Both the position numbers and the translations under genes were made by a program. From the NCBI GenBank assembly GCA_002270565.1, contig NQMI01000003.1, forward strand, positions 303,331 to 367,330: a stretch of 64,000 nucleotides of DNA. The letters are read 5' to 3'. Shown piece by piece: positions 1 through 12,800 of the stretch; the stretch's first letter is position 1; every line of letters begins with the position of its first letter. The notes under the pieces are model-generated. The model did no database searches, was not told the origin of the DNA, and worked only from the letters and a program-made list of their open reading frames with translations. The DNA comes from Stenocarpella maydis. Taxonomy: Eukaryota > Ascomycota > Sordariomycetes > Diaporthales > Diaporthaceae.

Positions 1-30
1 ACAAGAACAACAACGACAACAACAAGTAAC

Positions 31-730
31 ATGTCCCCTTCTTCCTCCAACACCAAACCCGCCGCCGCCGCCGCCNNNNNNNNNNNNCCCCCCCCCCGGG
101 TCTCGCACCCGCCCGCCCCCTGCCTCAGGTGCGCCATGCTCGACTCCCACTGCGTCTACTACGCGGCCCGAGGAGCCGCTGACGCGGGAGCAGGAGAGGG
201 CCCTCCTCTTCTGCGGCACACCCGGCGGGCCTCCCCCCTGGCTGGCGGCGTCCTACGCCCAGGCGACCACCACTGCCGCGGCGGCGGCGTCCCCCGGCCT
301 CGAGGGCCATGGTCTACAGCATGGAGGGCGAGCTGTCAAATGATAGTGGGGGGGGGGGGTTGGCGGCGGCGGCGGCGACGACGTCAGTCCCAAGACGGTG
401 AGCAGCAGCCGGGTGCGGACTCACAGGGACTTTTTCGAGGGCCGCCTCGAGATGAACCTTGCCGCTGCCGAGTGGTCATGGAGGCTGGGGCGGGAGAGGA
501 GGAAGCTCAGGGAGAGGAGGTCGGATGAGGCCGGGCGGGAGAGGGGAGGAGAGGAGGGAGAGGGAGAGACTGGAGGCGAAGGATGGTGGCGAGGGCGAGG
601 CTACCCCCGGAGGACCCTGAGCGGGTTTGCTTGGGCTTTCTTCATAGGTAAGGCGATGCTTCCCCACACACCCTTCTCTTCACCTCCGATCTCTTCCTGT
701 TTGGTTCTCAAAGCTTGCCACGGTCGTTAG
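31..730 (+). pseudogene. Unrecognised protein fragment beside an N gap
   Basis: An ATG at 31 opens a Ser/Ala/Pro-rich stretch that runs into the 12-N gap at 76-87. It continues with a short Cys-containing segment (PCLRCAMLDSHC, about 118-153). Protein-like sequence then moves between frames: an EEPLTREQERALLFC-like stretch at about 170-215 lies in another frame, and a basic helical-looking stretch (FFEGRLEMNLAAAEW...RRKLRERR) lies at about 430-520. The G-run near 350 and the N gap are likely places for indel errors. The CxxC...C spacing faintly recalls Cys motifs of small fungal DNA-binding proteins, but I do not recognise a family. It may be a gene broken by sequencing errors or a true remnant; limits are approximate. 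Confidence 0.22.
76..87. other. Assembly gap (12 N)
   Basis: Twelve consecutive Ns lie inside a GCC/CCC-rich low-complexity run, interrupting the fragment that starts at 31. Confidence 0.99.
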
Positions 731-2242
731 CACCGGCGTTTTAATTGGGAATTCAAGACTACATGATAAAATATACTGTGTCTCATTATATAGACCCATC
801 GTCTTAAACCCAGTGATATTGTATAAATAAATAAAAAAGTTTTCTCAAGACCATACGTATATAAGCGGGTGGTTGAAGCCCCCTTTCTCCTCGCATTTCA
901 GGGAGAGGAGAGCAGGGAAAAGATAAACCTGCTCCAGTGTTGTCACATAACTAACCTATATGTTATTTTGCTTTCTCTCTGCGTTGCGGAAAGACCCCTA
1001 GACTCTGATATATGATGTCGACGACAACATTAGCTCGAACATGTGTTTGGTAGGTCAGCACGAACATCAAGCCAGATCTGCAAAAGTAAATTGAACACGT
1101 CTCCATGCGTTGTCCACCATGTCTCAATACCGTAATGCGGCCCAGGCATGTTGTCTGGCGCTCTGCCAACCATTCATTCCTATCACTCACACAAGGTCGG
1201 GGAGCAGGCATCTTCGACGCCAGGGCAGGGCAGCCAGCGCTGTCAGATTGGTGCATAGGACGACTGTTCAGCATCACACCATCACACAGCACATCGAAAG
1301 GGTCAAGGCCGGACGGCGGCAGAATGACACACTCAGAACAGGCTTGCCAACAGATGCGGTCGCTAAGCCTTGAACAACTCGACCACACCACGCCAAACCA
1401 CAGCACCGCACCGCAGGGCATAAAATAGGCCATTGACATTGATAGGATTCCCAGCACGCTGTGACGAGCACCAAATGTTCGAGCATCTGCTACTTCGAGC
1501 CCAGCAGGTATCAAACGCTTCTCCGGGGTCCGGCACCCCAGGGGCCTTCTCATATAATCTAAAGACTGACCTGACCTGACCTGCCTTCCTTGCTTGTATT
1601 TTTATCTGACCTCGTCCGCCCCGAGTTGAAGGGGTATCCAAGAACCATGTCCCACCATCCACCTGCCGCCAACCGAAAAGCCTCCTCTACCGCAGCCGCA
1701 GACACCTGTCTGGCGCTCGGAGTCCCGAACTGATGACGCAAATGTGTTTTGATCGTTGCCGCCGGGACCTCTATTTCGACAACACGCAACAACCTCTCAT
1801 CCTTCCGGCCCCTTCGTTTGTTCAGTTTGCTGTGCTGACTTTGTCCCGAGTGTCGGGGACCTTTGTCCCCGTTGCGGGTGACCTAGTTGCGGCCGGATGG
1901 TTCGTGTAACGGGTGCTTATGGTTCGAACCACTAGCAGAATCAGGCGGTGGTTCAGCCAACAAGGACTTTGTAGTCCGCCAACAACGCACAATGTCCCAC
2001 ACTGGGTCGTACCGATGCACCCCACGCTGTTGGGCACCCAACCTTGGGACGCCGCTGAGTGGTGGCAGTCCCCGGTTGGAGCGACGGCACATGCTTTCAT
2101 GGCGCACAAGGCAGGCGCAGCGCGTGCTGTGCTTTTTCGTGCGATCCGGCGGATGGTGTCGTCATTGCACAGCCCCGGCCTAGCGGTCGGCTGAGAGGCC
2201 CGCGCTGTAGGCCTTCCTTCTTTCGTCTGGTCGGCTATGCTC
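731..2242. other. Intergenic, no gene seen
   Basis: Short overlapping open frames on both strands without domain-like sequence. The first 250 bases are AT-rich. The right end is the 3' flank of the RasGEF gene. Confidence 0.6.
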
Positions 2243-5200
2243 TCAGAGGAAGCCAGACTCAGCCAGAACCCTGCGTTATAGACGAATCAAGTAAGCCAAT
2301 GACATATGACATTTTTTTTGGGGGGGGTGGGGGGGGGGCAATGGACGGAGGAGGTGGGATGGTAGCGCAAGGCTGGGTTGTGGTGCTGAAACGGCTGGCT
2401 TCAGCAGCCACCCGCCAGGGCCATACATCCACAGGTTATTGCTGCTCCCGCACCCGCAGTGTCACATACCTGACAATCTTCTCGTCCTCCCTCTCGCGTG
2501 GTTCTATCAGCAGACTTTTGTCGTACATCTCGTGCACGTCTCCGGCGGCTTGCATGTTGCTTAAAATATAGTCTTGCAACTCCGTGACGGGCTGGAGGGA
2601 GTACGGCACATTCTGATATTGCTGGATGTCGCGAATCACGTCGGCTGTCTTTGCCCTCTTGGCGAAGTTGATGAGCGTAGTCTTCTTTATGATGGACGGG
2701 ATACCGTCTTCGATGAAGGTCAAATCCGTCAAGTAGACGCCTGGAAGATTATTAGAATCCGTTCCCGCGGACGACAGGGGCACAGATGCCTCATTTTGCA
2801 AACTTACCGAAGAAGGGAATGCAAGGGGGGTTCGCCATGTGCAGGCTTTCTCTGTATTCAGCAAAGTTCTTGGTGCTAAGCATCAGCTTTCGCAGCGCCT
2901 CGAGCGCGGCCTGTGACTTTTGTGGAACCTGGTCCCAAGTCCTCTTGAGACGGGCGATAGGCGCAGTGCCCAGTGCTGAGATAATGGACGTGATGGTGGA
3001 GAAGTTGTTCAGCTGGCGGCATTTCTGTACACGTTGTCAGCAGCCACTCCACGACGGGAGTTGGTTTGATTTCACATACGTCAGCGACAGAAACAAAGTG
3101 CTTGATGACAACCACACGCTTCTTAACGTCGGATTGAGCCAGGATCATCTCAGCTACCCAGTTGGTCATTTGGTTCGAGTGGTCAATAAGCGCCTTGATG
3201 TTCGGGGCCGGCGGTGGCTGGCCCTCGACCGTCTTCTTCTGGAATCTCTTGTTGAGGCATTCCGTGGGCTTGATCTTGCCGTACAGACGTGACTCAATGA
3301 TCGTGAGCTGGCGCGCAAACTCGGTGGGGTCAATGTCGAGGAACTTGAGCTTCTTCATGTTCTTGGGCATTATGGGCGCAGGCGTTGGCTGGCTTTGTGT
3401 CTGGATCAGTCTCCTGCCGACATCCTTGCCACTCAATCGTTGGTCGAGGACAGCCATTAGTGGTGCTGAACCAGGAGTCTCCGTTGATTTGACTGTGTCC
3501 CTTGCGAAGTTGTACACGTCGCGTATCAGTGTCTTTGTGTCCTCTTCTTGGTTGTCTTCCATCCAGAAAGTTTCGAACCAGTTCTTGAGTATATTGACGA
3601 CTCGGAAGCGGATCGGGCTCTGTTTTCTCTCCCGCCAGTTCTCATAGTCGGATGGCGATAGTCCCTCGGGAGGCTGAATGCTAAACCTGTGTACCAGCAG
3701 CTCGAAGAGTTCCCGAGCAGTCGTGAAGGACCGGTAAGTGAGGAGGAAGGTGTTGTTGAAGTTTGAGTCAAGCTTGTCATGTCGAGTGAGCTGTTCCGCC
3801 AGCGCCATCAGGGACCCGCCTCTAATCGTGGGCGGTGACATCTTGTAGTCCCAAGCGAGCTCATGTTCGTACTCAAGTCGCAGGTAATCTGGAGTTTCAT
3901 CCATCACCGTCTGTTGCGGGGTGGGATCTTCTCCGAATATCTTCTTGACCTTGGAGTAGGTTCCGGCACCCCTAGCCAGGTTGTTGGCGATGTTGGAGTC
4001 GCCTTCGCTATACGATTGGGAGGTCATGAGAGGTGGTCTTGGCGGTATACGCGAGTCCGTCCGGCCGTGCGCGCCGTAAGCCATCGTCTCCCCTCGAGTA
4101 AGCTGCTGCCGCTGGAGGTGCTCCTCTCTGGCACGGGCTTCTGCTTGCTGCTGGAGGTTGATCTGCACTTGCTCCGACAACAACTGCAGGGAGAACCCGA
4201 TGTGAGACGAATTTGTCTCAAGAGCCCGGGCACACTGCCTCACGTATTCTAGTCTGTTCTCTAACGACTCTCCGCGGACCTCGGACCATTCGTCGGCAAG
4301 CGGTCCTGCAACGGATTGGCAGCCCAGGATCAAGTCGGATATGTTGTCGTAGAGGCTCTGCTTGTTTATACTGAAGTCCGTGAGTTGCGGGGTCTGGAAG
4401 CTGTTCTCCAGCGAGGAGAGGTCGATGGATTCGATCATGGCTATCCACGGCTTGAAGTTTTCGATCACTTTGCCTCCGGCAGAACAGACATTGTTGCTAA
4501 TAACCTCGTGCTTGAACGGGGTGACGATCTTATCTGTCACCAGTAGTTGCTTGTCCAGCTCGCGAATCCCGGAGACCAGCATGCGCTTGAGTTCGTCCAG
4601 TCGTTCCAGGAGCTTGCCGTCGAGGATCGCCGTCGGCTCTACCACGCCCTCTTCGTCCTCCAGGAAATTTGACGTGATGGGATCGCGCGGACCCAGTCCG
4701 TTGTTCTGCCAGCTGCCTCCGGTGGTGCTCCCTATCACAAACCCAGGGAAGAGCCGGGGTATCTCCTCCCCTCTCTGCTGCCGTGCGACCTCCACATAAG
4801 AGAACACACCAAGCAGAACCCCGTCTGCTTCTTGCAGGCACTTCGGCCCGGACTCGGGGGCCGGGAAATCGCTAGCGGCAATGTGGGACGAAACGACCAG
4901 CTTTGAGAACTTGGACATCATGTCCCTGAAGTGAGGGTAGAGCGCCTTGTTGGTTGAGATGATTGAAGGCTGGCCGGAGTGGTTGTCTGTGGTACCAGAA
5001 CCAGCTGCCAAGAGAAGCCGCAGATGGTCCGAGATGTCCTCCGCGCGGGCTACGTATTCTGATTTCTTGCCGCTGTTGATGGCCTCGCGGTAGCGGTCAA
5101 TCGCCTTCTTCATGTTGGAGACGAGCCGGCTCCAGGTAAGCGGTGGCGTCTGGCCGTCGTCAAAGAAAGAGCGGGGGATAGTCGCCGCTGTGGGCAGGTT

Positions 5201-6279
5201 GAACGTTGCCCCGGCAGTGAATGTCGGTGCTGAGTCTGTCGTCCGCGTCCCAGCTGGGGCTCCGTTGCCTTTGAATGAGTACTGGCCGTGTATTGAGTCG
5301 AGCGATGGCGCGGGAGATATGCCATCCTTGCTCATCGAACGTCGATTCCTGGCCTGTGAGTTGACACTGGTGAGCTGCTGTCCCTAGCCTCGGACCAAGA
5401 TGACATGTGGAGCAGGGGTGTGGGGTTCCTTACCATGCGGCCAAACATGAGGTTCTCGCCCTCGAGTTCGGACGCGGATGTTGCCTCGGAATCCTCATCT
5501 TCGTCCTGTGTCAGGCCCCTGGCCATCATCTCGGGAGGTGGCCTCGTCCTGTCGGGCATGTTGATGTTCATTCGGTCTCGTGGGCCAGCCTCGGACGCAG
5601 ATGACGGCGACTCGAGAGGCAGCTCGGAACTGCTCTCCCCTGTCATGGTGTTGTAGTAGAAGAGGCGGCCGTCAGGGGTGGCCTGGGGGATCCAGTAGTC
5701 GGCCTTGGACCTGTCACCCGCGCTCGTGCCTTCCAGCGGCAGTTCCTCCAGCTCCGACATGTCGGCCTCGTCATTGTCGTCGTATGGGTCCTCGTCGAGG
5801 TCCTCCTCTGCCGGCTCGCCAAAGCCGTTGTCCTGCTGCTCAGAGTCGGGGAGGTCCTCGGGGCTCGTGATGATCTGGCAGTAGTTGCTGGGGAACCAGC
5901 CTCGGACGCCATTGATGACGCCGTCCCACCAGCCGCTCTCGAGCTGCGTGATGACCTGTATGACATCGCCCTCGTGGAAGCTGAGGCTGGTCCTGTCGTC
6001 GGCCTCGTAGTCGTAGAGGGCACGGACGTACATGGCACCCGGGGGTGCGGTGCCCACGATTCCGTTCATGGGGTAGGGCTGGGAGGAGGAGTGTGTTGTG
6101 TTCTGGACTTTGTGCGATTGTGGGTCGACCAACGCCTGGCCGGTCGAGCGGTTGGATGCTGTAGTGTCAAGGTCAAAGCCGTCGAAGCCGCCGGTCGCAG
6201 GCTGACGGCGTGTAGCGTACGTGCTGGTGTGCTGCTGACCCTGGGATAGTGTGGAGACTGCGGTCTGCGTCATGAGCAT
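2243..6279 (-). CDS. CDC25: Cdc25-type Ras guanine nucleotide exchange factor (SH3-WW-RasGEF)
   Basis: It catalyses GDP/GTP exchange on Ras at the plasma membrane, upstream of cAMP/PKA and MAPK signalling (family knowledge). Five exons: 6279-5434, 5353-3080, 3024-2808, 2740-2470, 2270-2243; introns of 80, 55, 67 and 199 nt, all GT-AG with matching phases, giving 1211 aa. Domains: SH3 at about 84-135 (ALYDYEADD...GWFPSNYC), acidic linker, WW-like segment at about 195-225 (W..P..PDGR.FYYN..TG), long helical middle, RasGEF_N at about 790-910 (FLLTYRSFTT), catalytic RasGEF to the end (HFVSVADKCRQLNNFST across intron 2). The 28-nt last exon supplies the tail VLAESGFL; without it the frame runs on through the last intron to a false stop at 2436. 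The start is the first ATG of the frame. A 23-nt GT repeat lies upstream (6781-6803). The domain order makes the assignment firm; the symbol follows the yeast gene. Confidence 0.93.
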
Positions 6280-6780
6280 CGTGGCAATGGCCAGCCTATT
6301 TGAGAATGGCCGAGACCTAGATGTGAGCCATCGAGCCGGGAGAAGGGAGGGCTGTAGGCGTGTGGTTTGGTGGTAGATGGGGCGGCAGTCGGATGGGACG
6401 GGGGACTCGGTGGTGAGGGCGAGCGGTTGACGCGCAAGAGGCGGGTGTGAGTGGCCAGAGCTTTGTCCAGCGGGCGGGTAGAGAAATAGACGGAGAGGAG
6501 GCGGCTGAGGTGAGGATGGGAAACGACTGGCCGAGAGGGGGAGGGCCGAAGGCGAAAGGCGTAAGGGCGACTTGGGAGCCGGGACTCGTGTGGTGGTGTA
6601 TTGGAATCAGAAGCAGAACAAGAGCAGGGGCAGAAAAACAGAACAAGACAGAGAGTAAGACCAGGACCAAGGAGGGCGGTGCTTGCTATGTCTGTCTCAT
6701 CGAGTCTGGTTGATGTGAATGTCTGACTTGGGATGGGGGCCAAGCGCAGAGTTGCAGAAAGTCAGGTGTGCACTCGGTTA

Positions 6781-6803
6781 TGTGTGTGTGTGTGTGTGTG
6801 TGT
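6781..6803. repeat. (TG)n microsatellite
   Basis: An uninterrupted TG dinucleotide run of about 23 nt about 500 bp upstream of the RasGEF start codon. Confidence 0.95.
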
Positions 6804-9800
6804 CGACACTCGACAGTGGTTGGTTGGCTGATCAGAGGGATTTTGCTTTCAGGGGACTCTGGGCCAGAGGGACGGGGCGGAGAAGAAGCAGCGGGTTTTT
6901 GGGGGAAGTAGGACAGGGGGTGGATGGTTTAGGTGTGGCCCCGAGCTGAAGAGCGGGGTGCATTTTACAGAGGGCGAGCTGGGAGCTGTGCAGGGGGGGA
7001 GGGGGGCAGAGTTAGTGAGTATGTAAGATAGATGCTCAAGTACAGATGCAGCAGGTGCAGTGTGGTAACAGTAACACACCACGCAGCTAGCATGTTAATC
7101 TTGCTGCCTGCACACATATTCAATGTCCATTTAGTGGATTATATGCAACATGTTTCTACTGTGAATCATACAGTTGGATAAACCACCCGTTCCAGTGACC
7201 AACCAGCTAACCCACACTGGGCCAAAGCCAGGGAGATCAGAAATCTATCTACATACGGCTCAGTACCAGAATCAGCACCCTACCTAGGTATAATAATATT
7301 TAGATTTATCCCTACCTATTACAGCCCCGTATTCTATTTCAAAAAAAATTATTTCAAAACCAGCCTCTAATCTTACAAATCCTTGAATAACAATATTTAG
7401 GCACGTATTATTTTGTTGTCAAGGGATCTGAGCTTCAATATCAAGGGTTTTGGTGGTTCAGGAGCCCGTGTGTGTGTGTGTTCTTAATCTCCATGTGCTT
7501 GCCAAGGAGCAGTCAACATGCCTCATAAAGCTCTTCAGACCGCACATCCAGCACCCAGAACAGGCAGGTTTTCGCACATCAATAATTTGCCCGCCTGCCC
7601 CCGTCTTCGTGGGCCATGCTCCCTGTCGCTCTCGACGTTGCAATCCTTGGATATTTCCCGAGAGAGTTACCCTGGAATGGGGATGTTTGGAGGGAGGGGG
7701 AACTCGTCGCATCTGCCCACAAAACGTGCGCCCAGCAGGCAACATCCCTTCATGAGGGCCAGAGAAGGGAAGGGTAGGTTTTCCGGCCCTGGTCCAGGCC
7801 CAACGCGGTAGATACACCTCGTCCAGGATCCCAAACGTTAAATGTCGACTTCTCCACTCAAGGTCGATATTGCTCACAGACTCGGCAAGGTGTGACCTGG
7901 TGGGGCCAGAAGTGCCCATAGAAAAAGTATACATAGTAATACAATTTGACGCTTGGGGACCACCCCGCTGGAGGTGTAGACCAGAGAGAGGCTAGCTCGA
8001 GCATGAGTTGGGTTCGTCGAGTGACTATCAAGGTCCAAGACGCTGCGTAAAGACTACACAGTATGTATCTGCAGCATCTACCGACGGCCACAACAACCAC
8101 ACACATTATAAGTACATGCCTATAGGTACTGAAGTACATTACATATACCTTGCACACATCCTCATCAACCTCAGACGCTTGGGCCATCATATCAAACCTG
8201 CCGGGTACTGGCTGCCGCTTCTCGAACACGCCCCGATCGAGGAATTGCACTGTCCCGACACAAGAGAACCCCGGATCCTGGCCGTGCCAGTCAGCCACCT
8301 TGGCTTGCTCACTGATGCTGCCATCTCGAACCTCGCCTCTGTCACGCCCCGGTATTTCGTGCTCACAACGCTGCTCGGCCCGTCTCACGCTGACGCCAAC
8401 GCTGACACTCTCACCGAGCCATTCACGCCCTCTCTAACCGCCTATCGCGTGGGCCATCATCGCCCGCCGGAATGCGGGTCCCAGCTCCTGACCACAACAG
8501 CGTTGGCTATCCGCACACGGGCGCCCATCAACACGCCATCCCGACGGGCTGGACGAGTCAGCACAGGCTTGCCGATTGGGGCTCACCACCGCCGGCCCCG
8601 TCCCCTGCCAAAGTCTCGCCTGCGTAGCTCCGCATGCTTCAACAGTCCACCACCCCCGGCCATTGAGGGCTCAAGGGTGCTCTGGTGATGGTGTGCCCGC
8701 GTGGTATCCGGCGGTGGGCCCCAACGCTTCCATGCTAAGGGTAGCGGTCGCCGCCGGGCGAAGATCTGATAAATGGATTTAACACCAGCCCTCCTCCCAC
8801 GTATCAGCACAACGCACTGAGATAACGCATCACAAGGTAAATTGCGCCCGGCTCTCACCGGTGTGGGGTGGTTTCATTTCCACAAAAGCCTTCCTAGACC
8901 TGCCCTGACGACCTCGACTAACAGGGCCCCCCCAAGCAGCGTCGTGGTGATAGCACCTTGCAGCAGATCACTCTTCTTTTGATGAACGGCGACCTAACGG
9001 CCCGTAACTCTGATGTCTGGTGCTACACTAGGCCCGCATTGGAAAAGCTCACTGGCATCTCGGCGACCACTATACTAGAGCAGGTCCCAGCGTCAACTAT
9101 AACCGGCTGTGGCACAAACTTTCTAGAACAAAAAGCAAGCGCTGACGGTCCAGCTCTGAATAGTCTGGGAGAGAGATCAACCCTGCGCGCCTTGCCCCTG
9201 TAGGCTAAGCTCATGCTCATCACTGTAGCGTTGGTTATCTTGCACGAGGATATGACTTATGCCAGCAAAGGGGGACATAGACTTTGAGGGCTATCCACCT
9301 CTCTTGTATACGTTACCGCATTTCGGCGCCAGGATTTCAGGTGCTACCACGTTGCGTCGAGAACGGACACCGATAGAGCCCAGCTAGAAAGAGTACTCCA
9401 GGCTCACAGAGTCCAGGTGTCCGCAGCGGAGCCACGAGGCTTCTCGTATGGCCCGGCAAGCAATAAACAATCTGCACCGAGAGCCGTCATCTCTTCGACC
9501 GCACATCCCACACCCACGGATCCCTCAGTTCCCACAGTCTAGCACGCGAGAACCCCTCCGCTCCTTCCCTTTACAGCCAGCTTCTGAATCTGCAACTAAG
9601 ACCCGGGCCTGTGGGAAATAACGCCGCGGCAGCGCCTAGGTACGCCGCGCCCCTCCACCACCCATGGTAGATCCCCGAAAGCACGTGTAAAACAACGGGC
9701 GATCTCGACACTAATAAACCCCCACGGTTTATGCGTCGCAAGTGCCACCTTACTTTACAATCGGGACGCAAAGCCTGTGCCTGCGTGGGTATTCTCTCCC

Positions 9801-12800
9801 CATGCTTTCGCCAGGGGGCGAAGGGGTGGGGGGGAGACAGGCATGGCAGGGACCCAGACCCTGCGTTGCTAACTCAGGAAGGGGATGCGTAGCCGAAGTC
9901 ATGGTCGTCGCGAGTGTCCCAGAAAGGAAGGTCGAGGGTCCATGCATTCAGAACTGTTGGCATTACCAAGGACGGAATACGGAAAGCAGGGCATTATTTA
10001 CAATGGGGATGTGGCCCACCTGGGCGAGGTCCATCCGCGTGTGAAGCTCCCGTGCGTGCGGAGGAGCCTCATACTGGCCGGTCCCATGGCTATACTGCGA
10101 AACTTTGCTGTCTTGGAGAGGGAACTGATTCATTTCTTTATGTTATCGTTTTATGCAAACTTGCTCTTCCAACAATGACGCTCCCTCGAGGTCCTCGGTG
10201 TAGATCTGTGAAGCACAAGAAGTAGGTCGCCAGGTCCCCTACAAGGGACTGCTGATGCCCCTGAATATATCATGGTAGTCGAGACCGAAACAGCCACCAG
10301 CCTGACGTCTCGGGCCCCAGTGATGGGCCACCAGGCTTGGAAATGTGAATTTGTGCCGTTAATCCCATCCAGGTTGGTTTTGCCAGTCGTAATAAGTAAT
10401 GACATATACCCACAAATGTTCCCTCAACGCCCCGCCGGTCACAGGTTGTAGATAACATGCTTTGCCAATACCACGGCCTTGCGTTCGTATAGCAACAGTG
10501 CTCCATATCCTTTACGCTCATCATGTAGACCAGAACGAGGAAAAATTAGTAGAAAGAGTCTCTGTCAGTGCTACCCTTCTCCCTCACCCCGGCGACCTGT
10601 TTGACGGCTGGGACGGCCGCTTCAGGCATTGAAGATCTTGCTCAGGATCATCTGCGATATGTCACTTCTGGTGCGACCCCGGTGGACGGTCACAATACGA
10701 GTTCTCTCCCGGAACGAGAAGGGGGAGGGCAGGATACTACACGCGAGGAGACCGGTGGGGACACGGCTGGGCCAAAGGCAGCTTTGGAGGGAAGAACTCG
10801 ACCCAAAAGCCTATGGGCTGCTGGCTGGCCTTGTCTCCTCTTAGCATTGTGGGAGATGGCTCGTCGCTCGCAGGCTCTGGACTACAACATTCAAGGCCAG
10901 ACTTCCTGTCCTTATTGACGTTTTGGCCGGTGGCACATGACTAAATGAGGCGAGCCGGTATCATCTCCCTTTGGCTTGTGAGGCGCAGAGTACAACTCGG
11001 GAATACAACTGCGAGCTATGAGAACCGTGCTGCCATGAGTACATACTGATAACTGGTGGGAGTGGTATCAGTAATTCCCTATGACCCCCCAGGAGAGGAT
11101 GCCAAACGTTCATTCACTGCTACCACCATCCACGGCAGCCGGCCATATAAACAACCAACTTTACAGCAAGTCACCTCCGGCAGGGTGGCCGATTTGGGTA
11201 GGCGTCAGGTTTCGGCCGTATGGTGCCAATGATCCCAAGTTCAAACCCCGCCGACAACCAGTAAAATATCAGCGATGGTCTGCAAAAGACGGAGGTATTT
11301 TCTGACTCTTCGGAGGGTCTTTTTGGCTTGTCCCAACCTTGCTTCCTTCCCCCTGCATCATGAGGCCAGGAAGGTGCTGCTTCCAGTGACCAAACTGGCC
11401 TTCAAAATCATTTTGCGGGAACACACAAACCAAGACCACATTTCCAGATGCTCCCGTGAGGCGTGCATGATTCCCAGGCAGAGAGTGATAACCCACGAGA
11501 GCCTGCGCGTTCAGCGAAGAAGCATGGCGCCCAAATAAAACAACCACTTGGTGATCCCACCATGTTGGCTGCAGAGCACAGCCGCCCTACAAACGCGCCT
11601 TTCTCGTCTCGTGGCCAATGGCCATCTGAGTCTCGCCACCGACAGCGCTCTGGCTCGGCCGCCAGAGCCTCTGACGGATCGTCACGCTCTTAATTCGGGA
11701 CACCCTCGCTACCCTCATCGTCCCTGGCCTTGACGACACCACCAGTATCTCCAGACACAGAAGCCAGCGTGCTCCCAAGTCACCGACCCAGGAAGACGCC
11801 ATGTGTGTTTCGAAATACCCAACAGGCTTGCCTTGCGCACAATGTATACTCCGCATCTGTGCCTTCCCATGTTGGCGTTCCTGAATAGAGCCCAGTCTCA
11901 ATTATCACATCGATACTCCTCTTCCGCCAGAAAGCAGTGGCACTCAGCAACGCTCCGCAAGGGCTCGCCCATCGGTGAAGGCGACGTCGACCGACGTTCG
12001 GACACCGGGCCACGGGCAAACAGGACGAGAGCGGTGACCAGTGGAGTCTTTTGATAACCAACATTCTAGGTCACTGCTGAATCTCCTCACCCGCTGGCGA
12101 AAACCCAGATCGTCTCCCCCATGTCTGCAGCGCGTGCTGAATGAATCCTGATAACAAGACAGATGGCTCACGACAAGGGGTTCCGTGACTGCGTCCCGGC
12201 ATTGAGCACCATATCCAGGAGTCCCAAAAGATTTCCCGGACGGTCGCTGGCGGTGTCGAGGACTTATCCATATGAATGAGATGGCCGGGCAAACCTGCTA
12301 TGCAAATACATGAGTTCTGTATACACAACTCGCAGAACAGGAAGAATAGGGAGTATGCTTAAAAAGCAGCGACTGACTAACAGGAGAATGCCATATTACC
12401 AGAGTCCAGTCCGCTAGCAGCATAATACTTATTATGCTGATATTATCGCCACTCACCAACACAAGCTACAAATCCTCGTTATCGTTGCCCATGGGGATGA
12501 CCCAAGGTACACACCTCTAGCGTGAGGGATGGTGCCCCTTCTATGGAAGGATTAATCATTCGAGTCAGAACGCGATCACAAACTGATCGCAAAAAAAAAA
12601 AGGCAGATACATGTAGAGTAACCACAATTTAGGGCGGATGAATAAAAAAAGTAACACAAGAAGTCCAGACCCTAATAAATTAGTAATATAGCTGGTTCAC
12701 TTAACTGGAACGACTGTGTTCTGGAATCAGGGGGAACAACCACGACCCCTGTCAAGGTCATGAATGACAGGAAACAACCACAGCCACACCCGCGTCCAAA

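Noticed and set aside
1905..1935. B-box-like palindrome GGTTCGAACC
   Set aside because: No matching A-box at tRNA distance and no cloverleaf on either strand.
6270..6743. 157-codon minus frame overlapping the RasGEF start, considered as an upstream ORF
   Set aside because: Its first codon is TTG, not ATG; it is CT-rich leader sequence.
8008..8688. 226-codon open frame on the plus strand
   Set aside because: No true ATG at its start, no recognisable domain, and overlapping frames on both strands of similar length.
11175..11262. tRNA-like sequence with A-box (TGGCCGATTTGG) and B-box (GTTCAAACC) at leucine/serine-type spacing
   Set aside because: A three-base D-stem is possible, but neither the anticodon stem, the T-stem nor the acceptor stem pairs, so at most a very decayed tRNA relic.
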